A DNA stretch of 18,577 nt, taken from contig JAATVT010000058.1 in the NCBI GenBank assembly GCA_014523685.1, forward strand, positions 1 through 18,577, written 5' to 3'. Positions 13,238 through 18,577 of the stretch are shown here, in pieces; within the stretch, counting starts at the first letter, position 1; every line of letters starts with the position of its first letter. Source of the stretch: Nitrososphaerales archaeon TH5893 (GTDB taxonomy: Archaea > Thermoproteota > Nitrososphaeria > Nitrososphaerales > Nitrososphaeraceae). Below the pieces are notes generated by a model. It made no database searches, had not been told where the DNA came from, and saw nothing but the letters and a program-made list of their open reading frames with translations. Both the position numbers and the translations under genes were made by a program.

Positions 13238-14215
13238 ATGCTATCCTATAGTGTCGACGACACTGAATCTATTATACCAAAACCTTCGCAGCTCTATGAT
13301 GTAGTTATTATCGGTTCTGGACCTGCAGGATATACCGCCGGAATATATACATCACGTGCAAAGCTCAGGACAAGAATAATCTCTGGGTCGCTACCTGGGG
13401 GTCAGCTAATGACCACAAGCGAAGTAGAGAATTACCCAGGCTTCCCAAACGGAATTTTTGGACCAGAACTTATGATGAATATGCGACAGCAGGCAGAAAG
13501 GTTTGGCTCATTAATTGCAGATGACGAGGTCATTCACGTTGACTTTAACCGAAGACCATTTGAAATTGCTTCTCATTCAGAAACCTATGAAGCACATTCA
13601 GTAATTATCTGCACTGGTGCCACCCCTAGAAAGTTAGGAATAATAGCCGAGGAAAGTTTTGCTGGAAGAGGCATATCATATTGTGCAACGTGTGATGGCC
13701 CTTTTTTCAGGGGGGAAGATATTGTTGTTGTTGGGGGCGGGGACACGGCCTTGGAAGAGGCCGCCTTCTTAACGAAATTTGGCCGTTCCGTCAGAATTGT
13801 TCATCGCAGGGATTCTCTAAGAGCAAGCAAGATTCTCCAAGAGAAGGCTTTTGAGAATCCGAAGATAGAATTCTTGTGGAACAGTGTCGTTTCTGATATT
13901 GAAGGAGATAAAAAAGTCAGAGCAATTGTCGTTAAGAACGTGGACGACAGCGGCAAACAAAAAATTTCAGCTGGAGGTTTATTCGTTGCGATAGGTCATG
14001 AACCGAACACTGCAATTTTCAAAGGGCAAATAGAAATGGACGACAAAGGCTACATAGTATTAAAGAATCACACAAATACCAGTGTAGATGGAGTATTCGC
14101 TGCTGGAGATGTTCACGATTTCAGGTATAGGCAAGCGATAACAGCAGGAGGGTTCGGCTGTATGGCCGCATTGGATGTAGAGAAGTGGCTAACGGAAAGC
14201 AAACATAAGCGCTGA
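13238..14215 (+). CDS. trxB: Thioredoxin reductase (NADPH-type flavoprotein)
   Basis: A 325-residue low-molecular-weight thioredoxin reductase that passes electrons from NAD(P)H through FAD to a disulfide and then to thioredoxin-like partners. The FAD motif is VVIIGSGPAGYTAG (residues 22-35); GGQLMTTSEVENYPG (54-68) is diagnostic; the redox pair is Cys149/Cys152 in YCATCDG; the NADPH site is VVGGGDTALEEA (164-175) followed by HRRD (189-192); the C-terminal FAD site is GVFAAGDV. An extra 18 residues precede the FAD fold. HRR-type residues favour NADPH. It converges with cysM, 12 bases apart. The promoter is unclear; AAATTATTAAC near 13195-13203 is the best candidate. Confidence 0.95.
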   Translation: MLSYSVDDTESIIPKPSQLYDVVIIGSGPAGYTAGIYTSRAKLRTRIISGSLPGGQLMTTSEVENYPGFPNGIFGPELMMNMRQQAERFGSLIADDEVIHVDFNRRPFEIASHSETYEAHSVIICTGATPRKLGIIAEESFAGRGISYCATCDGPFFRGEDIVVVGGGDTALEEAAFLTKFGRSVRIVHRRDSLRASKILQEKAFENPKIEFLWNSVVSDIEGDKKVRAIVVKNVDDSGKQKISAGGLFVAIGHEPNTAIFKGQIEMDDKGYIVLKNHTNTSVDGVFAAGDVHDFRYRQAITAGGFGCMAALDVEKWLTESKHKR

Positions 14216-14227
14216 AGTCATCTAGAG

Positions 14228-15235
14228 TTACCTGCTCTTTTGATAAGCTAAGTGTGGAAGATTCCTTGCACTAATAATAAGATTTTCATACTCACTGGTT
14301 GTAAAAATTCCGTGTTCGAGGTATAGACTCTTGAATTTTCTGCCGTCATCAGCGAACAGACCGACAAAAACACCATCCTCGAGTCCATCAGCCAATTCTA
14401 ACATGGAAGCCATAACAGATCCTGATGATGGTCCGACTAATAGATTCTCACGTATCGCAAGTTCTCGTGCCATATTGAATGAATCTTTGTTTGTCGCCGT
14501 AATCCAATGGTCTACAACTCCTTGCCGTCTCTTGAACAAATCAGGCATAGCAGATTCCTGAAAATTCCTTAAACCTTGCAACAAATGATTCTGTTGGGCC
14601 TGAATTGCAATGATTCTGACATCTTTCTTCTTTTCCTTCAAGTAGGTGGCGACACCAGTGATGGTACCCCCTGTACCACAACCGGTAAAAAAGTGAGATA
14701 CTTTGCCATTTGTCTGCGCCCAAATCTCTGGACCGGTGCTTTCGTAGTGAGCTAGATAGTTGGCATCATTCTCGTATTGATTTGGCATATAGTATACATC
14801 AGGTCTAGGTTTTGAAATGGCCTTGGCCAAAGCGATACTCTGATCCGTCCCAGCTCCCACTCTGGGGCACAAATCATCCGATGTCTCGTGAAGTGTAGCA
14901 CCTAGGTCTCTAAGAATTTTCTTTGTTTCATTACTTACTCTCTCTGGGATGACAATTTCCACCCGGTATCCCAAGCTAATAGCTATGCCTGCAAGAGCTA
15001 TGCCAGTATTACCAGATGTAGGTTCAATTATGACGCTCTTGTCCTTTTTCAATATACCTTTTTTCTCAGCATCCTTAATCATCCAATATGCGGCACGGTC
15101 CTTGACCGAACCAAATGGATTATACCACTCCAACTTCGCATAAAATTTAATATTCTTAGTTGAAAATGAAGTTAACTCGATAAGTGGGGTATTCCCAACA
15201 CTCTCGATAATATTCTGTCTGGCTACACTCTCCAT
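14228..15235 (-). CDS. cysM: Cysteine synthase family (CysM/O-phosphoserine sulfhydrylase-like)
   Basis: A 335-residue fold-type II PLP enzyme. Lys45 in FGSVKDRA forms the Schiff base; PTSGNTGIA (72-80) binds the substrate carboxylate; TGCGTGGT (184-191) holds the PLP phosphate; GPSSGS (268-273) completes the site. It makes cysteine from an activated serine and a sulfur source. Arg223 in GLRN aligns by eye with the arginine (ALRN) of Mycobacterium CysM that recognises O-phosphoserine, so phosphoserine is a likely substrate rather than O-acetylserine; this is inference. About 25 extra C-terminal residues are present. It begins one base after the tusA stop, so the two are translated from one mRNA, which suggests that TusA could supply sulfur. 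Cystathionine beta-synthase activity is an alternative. Confidence 0.9.
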   Translation of the reverse strand: MESVARQNIIESVGNTPLIELTSFSTKNIKFYAKLEWYNPFGSVKDRAAYWMIKDAEKKGILKKDKSVIIEPTSGNTGIALAGIAISLGYRVEIVIPERVSNETKKILRDLGATLHETSDDLCPRVGAGTDQSIALAKAISKPRPDVYYMPNQYENDANYLAHYESTGPEIWAQTNGKVSHFFTGCGTGGTITGVATYLKEKKKDVRIIAIQAQQNHLLQGLRNFQESAMPDLFKRRQGVVDHWITATNKDSFNMARELAIRENLLVGPSSGSVMASMLELADGLEDGVFVGLFADDGRKFKSLYLEHGIFTTSEYENLIISARNLPHLAYQKSR

Positions 15236-15236
15236 T

Positions 15237-15488
15237 CTATTTTGCCTTCTTTATTGTGAACTCAAGATCCGCTTTTGTCTTATTGATAGCCAAAAGCTGA
15301 TGACCTGTTCTGCTTATCCAGCGAGAAATATCCTCTTCAGATTCAGGATCATCTGCTAATACCCTGAGTATGTCGCCGCTAGCAAGTTTTTCGATTTCGA
15401 TCTTAGTACGGAAAACAGGCTCAGGACAGAACAATCCTCTTACATCTATAGTTTTTGCCTGGTGATTTTTGGTGTTACTAGCATCCAT
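15237..15488 (-). CDS. tusA: TusA/SirA-family sulfur carrier protein
   Basis: An 83-residue protein of the TusA family. It has the diagnostic GLFCPEPVFRTK segment: Cys21 in the CPxP motif carries a persulfide sulfur in known members. The D-RG-CP context and the short alpha/beta fold, with ILRVLADDPES for the second strand and turn, fit well. A 12-residue polar tail precedes the fold. TusA proteins pass sulfur to tRNA thiolation, molybdopterin or sulfur-oxidation enzymes; here the immediate partner is cysM. A perfect palindrome overlaps its promoter. Confidence 0.92.
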   Translation of the reverse strand: MDASNTKNHQAKTIDVRGLFCPEPVFRTKIEIEKLASGDILRVLADDPESEEDISRWISRTGHQLLAINKTKADLEFTIKKAK

Positions 15489-15521
15489 ACCGTTTATATC
15501 CTAAATTGTATTTGCGTGATA

Positions 15522-15533
15522 ATAAACGTTTAT
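15522..15533 (-). promoter_or_regulatory. Palindrome overlapping the tusA-cysM promoter
   Basis: ATAAACGTTTAT is a perfect 12-base palindrome about 35-45 bases before the tusA ATG, with the TATA-like TTTATTATC beside it. CGTTTAT recurs at 15491-15497, giving a second half-site next to the start codon. An operator is plausible. Confidence 0.4.
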
Positions 15534-15575
15534 GAGACTACTAATGGCGGTATTTTATGAATAAATACACTAATA

Positions 15576-16343
15576 TTATCTAAAGAGATCTTTTTCTCTT
15601 TCGCGAATCAACCCATTTATCAATGCATTCTCAGATCTTATAAAATCAAACCCTCTGATAACAGCAATAGGTATCCCCTTGGACTTGCCCATTACTAACT
15701 CCGCAGTTGAGGCAAGCTCGTCAACCACCGCGATCTCAGTTACTTTAAGTTTTTTCCCATACATGTCCTTTTTTCCGACATAGCTCATAATAGGATTAAT
15801 TCCCGCTATACCTATTGCTACATTTGTCTGCCCGTTCCGAAACGGTCTCCCGAAACTATCAGTTATAATAACTGCAATCTCTCTATTTGTCTTTTCTTTT
15901 AACATGAGCATAATCTTTTTCGCAGAGGCGTCAGGATCATCAGGAAGCAATAGTGCAGTTTCCTCGCTATTCATAATGTTACTTTGATCAACCCCCGCAT
16001 TGGCGCATATGAAACCATGCTTAGTTTCACTAATAATAACTCCGTTGGAGATCTTGACGATGTTCTTAGATTGCCGTAAAACTAATTCAGTAGTTCGAGG
16101 ATCTTTCTTGTATTGCTTCGCCAATTGAATAGCAAATGAAGATGGAATCAGAGAACTCAAGCGTACTATTTGACCTTCCGCTTTAGAAACTATTTTTTGT
16201 GCTATGACAACTATATCTCCGTCTTCAAGAATTATCTTATTGTGTACCAAAGATCTCAGGATTAGACTGTACAACTTGTCTCCTGGCCTGACATCTCTCA
16301 AAACTCTAACAGGAAGGACCCGTATTTCCTGCTTTAGTTGCAT
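15576..16343 (-). CDS. cofE: Coenzyme F420-0:L-glutamate ligase
   Basis: A 255-residue CofE, which adds glutamates to F420-0 using GTP, the last steps of coenzyme F420 synthesis. Signatures present: VRPGDKL (18-24), DIVVIAQKIVSKAEG (43-57), HGFICANAGVDQSN (109-122), LLPDDPDASA (132-141), ITDSFGRPFRNGQTNVAIG (160-178) and DELASTAELVMGK (208-220). Length matches archaeal CofE (about 250). No other F420 gene is nearby. It follows the HAD phosphatase gene by 47 bases but has an inverted repeat in that gap, so it may have its own regulated promoter. Confidence 0.95.
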   Translation of the reverse strand: MQLKQEIRVLPVRVLRDVRPGDKLYSLILRSLVHNKIILEDGDIVVIAQKIVSKAEGQIVRLSSLIPSSFAIQLAKQYKKDPRTTELVLRQSKNIVKISNGVIISETKHGFICANAGVDQSNIMNSEETALLLPDDPDASAKKIMLMLKEKTNREIAVIITDSFGRPFRNGQTNVAIGIAGINPIMSYVGKKDMYGKKLKVTEIAVVDELASTAELVMGKSKGIPIAVIRGFDFIRSENALINGLIREREKDLFR

Positions 16344-16346
16344 CGA

Positions 16347-16374
16347 GTAATTATAGTATATCTAGAATAATTAC
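16347..16374 (-). promoter_or_regulatory. Perfect inverted repeat upstream of cofE
   Basis: GTAATTAT-N12-ATAATTAC, eight-base perfect arms, ending three bases before the cofE ATG and spanning the expected TATA-to-start-site interval. It is either a repressor operator or, if transcribed from the upstream HAD gene, a hairpin that would cover the cofE start. Confidence 0.4.
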
Positions 16375-16390
16375 TTACAGCATGTATATC

Positions 16391-17044
16391 CTACTTGGTG
16401 CTAGCCAGGACCGCATTACCGAACTTCCTCTCCAACAAGTTCAGCATCAATGACAGGTCTCGTATTTCCAAAACCTCATCAGATCTTTCCTTGACTCTTT
16501 CTACTGGACAAAAGCCGACCGCATACCCTGCGATATCGAATAGGCTCAAATCATTCGCTCCATCCACTATCGCTACTGTTTCAGACTTATCAATTCCCCA
16601 GTTTCTTATTGCCGGTAAAACTGCAGCAGCCTTGTCTGATGTTACGTTAAGCTTCAAACCAACCAGGACCCCATCCTCAAATATCAACTCATTACAGAAT
16701 ATCTTGTCTAACCCCAACTCTCCCTTCAGTCTATCAGTGATTATTGAGAATCCTCCTGACACCGCTATCATTCTCCAACCAGCCTTTTTCAGGGAGAAAC
16801 ACAATTCTTTTGCACCTGGCATAATTTCCAGACTCTCAGCAATTCTCTTCGCGTCTTCGAATCTAATACCCTTCAGTGCAGAAATTCTTTTCTTCAGACC
16901 TTCCTCCCAATTTATCTCTCCTCGTATACCTTGTTTAGTGATACGCCAAATTTCCTTCTCTTTTTCTGGACCCATAATCTGAGACAAAACGGGTAGGTAT
17001 TCTGCATTAAGAAGTACGCCCTCAACATCAAATATTACCAACAT
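16391..17044 (-). CDS. HAD-family phosphatase, SerB-like
   Basis: A 217-residue HAD hydrolase of the phosphoserine phosphatase type. Motif I is FDVEGVLL (nucleophile Asp6, with Glu8 where most SerB have Asp); motif II is VSGGFS (Ser96); motif III Lys138 in TSDKAAA; motif IV is VDGANDLSLFDIAG (Asp161, Asp165). The helical cap insert (about residues 14-75) fits the C1 cap of SerB. Glu in place of the second Asp is also seen in ThrH of Pseudomonas, so substrate could be phosphoserine or another phosphomonoester. If it is a phosphoserine phosphatase it would compete with the neighbouring cysteine synthase for phosphoserine. A TATA-like element lies 39 bases upstream. Confidence 0.85.
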   Translation of the reverse strand: MLVIFDVEGVLLNAEYLPVLSQIMGPEKEKEIWRITKQGIRGEINWEEGLKKRISALKGIRFEDAKRIAESLEIMPGAKELCFSLKKAGWRMIAVSGGFSIITDRLKGELGLDKIFCNELIFEDGVLVGLKLNVTSDKAAAVLPAIRNWGIDKSETVAIVDGANDLSLFDIAGYAVGFCPVERVKERSDEVLEIRDLSLMLNLLERKFGNAVLASTK

Positions 17045-17075
17045 TCCTAAGAGCTTCGATTTCCTGACATCGCGT

Positions 17076-17090
17076 ATTCTATATTAAGCT
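17076..17090 (-). promoter_or_regulatory. TATA box of the HAD phosphatase gene
   Basis: AGCTTAATATAGAAT on the minus strand, centred 39 bases before the ATG; the predicted leader is about 13 bases. Confidence 0.45.
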
Positions 17091-17256
17091 TGTTTAAAAT
17101 AAGAACGGTAAGATCTTATGAAAGAACAATCCATTATAAGAAGTAAAGAAAGTATCTAGGCATCCAATTAACTGTTCTTTTGACTCTTGTATATGTTAGT
17201 CGCTTCCATAATATGGAAAGATTATGGTAGAATCATTTGAACAATTCAGGAAGGGT
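17091..17256. other. Divergent intergenic region
   Basis: No gene seen. Holds the palindrome TAAGATCTTA (17109-17118), an inverted repeat AAAGAACA (17121-17128) with TGTTCTTT (17173-17180), and CCATA-A-TATGG near 17207-17217. It separates the minus-strand HAD gene from the plus-strand 95-residue gene. Confidence 0.3.
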
Positions 17257-17264
17257 GATATACT
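17257..17264 (+). promoter_or_regulatory. TATA-like element of the 95-residue gene
   Basis: GATATACT centred about 26 bases before the ATG at 17286, which would give a leaderless mRNA. It overlaps an AGGGTGAT sequence that looks like a ribosome-binding site, so a longer leader is an alternative. Confidence 0.35.
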
Positions 17265-17285
17265 GCTAATGCATTGTGCTTACCA

Positions 17286-17573
17286 ATGAGCGAAAGTGTA
17301 CAAACAAAATACACTGTGCCTGTCAAGCAAGTAGAAAAATCAATCAAGCTTACTGACCAAGCGAAAGATGAGTTGCGTAGCATAGGCATGATGGATGACA
17401 AGGGCAAGCTTAAACTAAAGGGAGTAAGTCCCAAGATGCTGAAGAGAATGAAGTTGGAGGCAGTAGATTGTCCAGTTCTAGTTCAAGAGGTTGGATTTAT
17501 CCAGTGTTACGTTTGCAAAAATTTTAACAGTAGAGTTACTGGCCAAGTTTACTGTAGAGGAGACCCTTTGTGA
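17286..17573 (+). CDS. Small four-cysteine protein, possibly zinc-binding, unknown function
   Basis: A 95-residue protein that I do not recognise. The N-terminal 60 residues are charged and helical (KQVEKSIKLTDQAKDEL; KGVSPKMLKRMKLEAVD). The C-terminal third has Cys62, Cys74, Cys77 and Cys90, with a central CYVC; the C-x11-C-x2-C-x12-C spacing could hold zinc or an iron-sulfur cluster. I start at ATG 17286, not the TTG four codons earlier, because of the TATA spacing. It lies 35 bases before proS on the same strand, with a separate TATA-like element between them, so coupling is uncertain. Confidence 0.65.
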   Translation: MSESVQTKYTVPVKQVEKSIKLTDQAKDELRSIGMMDDKGKLKLKGVSPKMLKRMKLEAVDCPVLVQEVGFIQCYVCKNFNSRVTGQVYCRGDPL

Positions 17574-17574
17574 T

Positions 17575-17592
17575 GATATATTCTAATTTAAA
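17575..17592 (+). promoter_or_regulatory. Putative proS promoter
   Basis: Two TATA-like elements, GATATATT (17575-17582) and TTTAAA (17587-17592). The first would start transcription near the GTG at 17609, the second near the TTG at 17618. Confidence 0.35.
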
Positions 17593-17608
17593 GTAGCCCA
17601 CAAATTGT

Positions 17609-18577
17609 GTGACAGTATTGGACAATACTAAACCTATTGGGATATCTGTTAATAAGTTTGAGAACTTTTCAGAATGGTATATTCAGGCTATATTAAAGAG
17701 TGAGTTAGTAGATTATGCGCCCGTCAAGGGCTTCATTGTTCTGCGCCCATATGGATACAGGATTTGGGGAATTATAAGTAAAACCTTAGATGAACGACTA
17801 ATCCAAACTGGCCACGAGAACGGATTTCTTCCTTTGTTAATTCCCGAAAGTATTTTGGCACGAGAAAAAAAACACTTCTCAGGGTTTACTCCTGAGGTCT
17901 ATTGGGTTACAGAGGCAGGGGACGAACGCTTATCGGAGAAGCTCGCAGTGAGACCTACCTCTGAGGCCATCGCTTATTCTACTTTCTCAAACTGGGTCAG
18001 GAGTTATAGAGACTTACCTCTAAAAATGAATTTTTGGAACAGTGCTTTGCGTGCGGATATTAAAGGTACGAAGCCACTGATAAGGAATTCAGAATTCCTA
18101 TGGCAAGAAGGACACACTGTTCACGCTAACGAAGAGGAAGCAAGAAACGAATCGCAAGATATTCTAGAAATTTATCGTGAAATTATAGAGCAGCATCTGG
18201 CTATTCCGTGCATAGGAGGTTATAAGAGCGAAAAAGAAAAATTTGTCGGTGCCAACGAGACACTTACTCTTGAGAGTATAATGAGCGATGGGAAAGCTCT
18301 GCAGATGGCCACATCACACAATCTTGGTCAAAATTTTTCGAAGAGCTTTAATATTAAGTATCTTGGCAGGGATGACCAAGAGCATTTCGCGTGGCAGACA
18401 TCTTGGGGCCTTTCATGGCGACTGATTGGGGCCTTGATTATGGTTCACGGTGATGATAGGGGCTTAATTATTCCGCCTAGAGTTGCTCCGATTCAAATTG
18501 TGATTGTTCCTATTTTCAAAGATAAGGATGCTCCTCGCATAAAAAAAGCTGCTTGTGAAATTAAAACCACCTTGGAA
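17609..18577 (+). CDS. proS: Prolyl-tRNA synthetase, archaeal/eukaryal type (3' end outside window)
   Basis: The first 323 residues of a class II prolyl-tRNA synthetase, running off the window end; the family is about 480 residues long, so roughly the last third is missing. It charges tRNA-Pro with proline. Visible motifs: YGYRIWGIISKTLDERL (motif 1 region, residues 48-64), VRPTSEAIAY (114-123), the motif 2 stretch RNSEFLWQEGHTVH (159-172) and motif 3 GDDRGLIIPPRVAPIQ (281-296). No bacterial editing insertion lies between motifs 2 and 3, which identifies the archaeal/eukaryal type. The start is GTG at 17609, the first possible start after an in-frame TAG at 17594; TTG at 17618 is an alternative. 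Confidence 0.95.
   Translation, partial: MTVLDNTKPIGISVNKFENFSEWYIQAILKSELVDYAPVKGFIVLRPYGYRIWGIISKTLDERLIQTGHENGFLPLLIPESILAREKKHFSGFTPEVYWVTEAGDERLSEKLAVRPTSEAIAYSTFSNWVRSYRDLPLKMNFWNSALRADIKGTKPLIRNSEFLWQEGHTVHANEEEARNESQDILEIYREIIEQHLAIPCIGGYKSEKEKFVGANETLTLESIMSDGKALQMATSHNLGQNFSKSFNIKYLGRDDQEHFAWQTSWGLSWRLIGALIMVHGDDRGLIIPPRVAPIQIVIVPIFKDKDAPRIKKAACEIKTTLE

Noticed and set aside
16395..16982. 195-residue plus-strand frame inside the HAD phosphatase gene
   Set aside because: Antisense shadow of a gene with all four HAD motifs.

Overview
The window reads as chromosomal DNA of an archaeon of the TACK group, most probably a Thaumarchaeota (Nitrososphaeria) ammonia-oxidiser relative. The support is gene content: an MCT-1-like PUA protein, an archaeal 20S proteasome beta subunit, the F420 enzyme CofE, an archaeal/eukaryal-type prolyl-tRNA synthetase, a Thi4 thiazole synthase, and many TATA boxes about 26 bases before start codons, the leaderless arrangement typical of archaea. 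I see no insertion sequence, CRISPR array, phage gene, tRNA or rRNA. Lineage is inferred from gene families, not from a database comparison.

Layout. (1) 1-4900, minus strand: citrate synthase followed by the MCT-1-like PUA protein; a 400-base gap; a proteasome beta subunit whose catalytic Thr1 position is alanine; and a GHKL (HSP90/MutL/MORC-like) ATPase with a disordered linker. (2) 4900-8600, minus strand: sucC-sucD (overlapping), then a small zinc-ribbon protein, a class I methyltransferase fold and a DUF309 protein. (3) 8600-9675: a mostly non-coding stretch with a foldable, tRNA-sized element, two dyad repeats, and a 51-residue one-helix membrane protein with a leaderless promoter, followed by about 600 bases without a convincing gene. 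(4) 9675-14215, plus strand: a CaCA-family cation exchanger, a TPR/winged-helix protein, Thi4 and thioredoxin reductase. (5) 14228-17044, minus strand: tusA-cysM (one base apart), cofE and a SerB-like HAD phosphatase. (6) 17286-end, plus strand: a small Cys-rich protein and proS, cut by the window edge.

How the genes connect. Citrate synthase and succinyl-CoA synthetase are two TCA-cycle enzymes. TusA, a CysM-type cysteine synthase, thioredoxin reductase, a Thi4 that carries the sacrificial cysteine, and a phosphoserine-phosphatase-like protein form a loose sulfur/serine neighbourhood. The most unusual signals are the folded element and hidden small membrane protein between sucC and the exchanger, the TusA-CysM pairing, the Cys-type Thi4, the catalytically dead-looking proteasome subunit, and perfect dyads overlapping the promoters of thi4, tusA and cofE.
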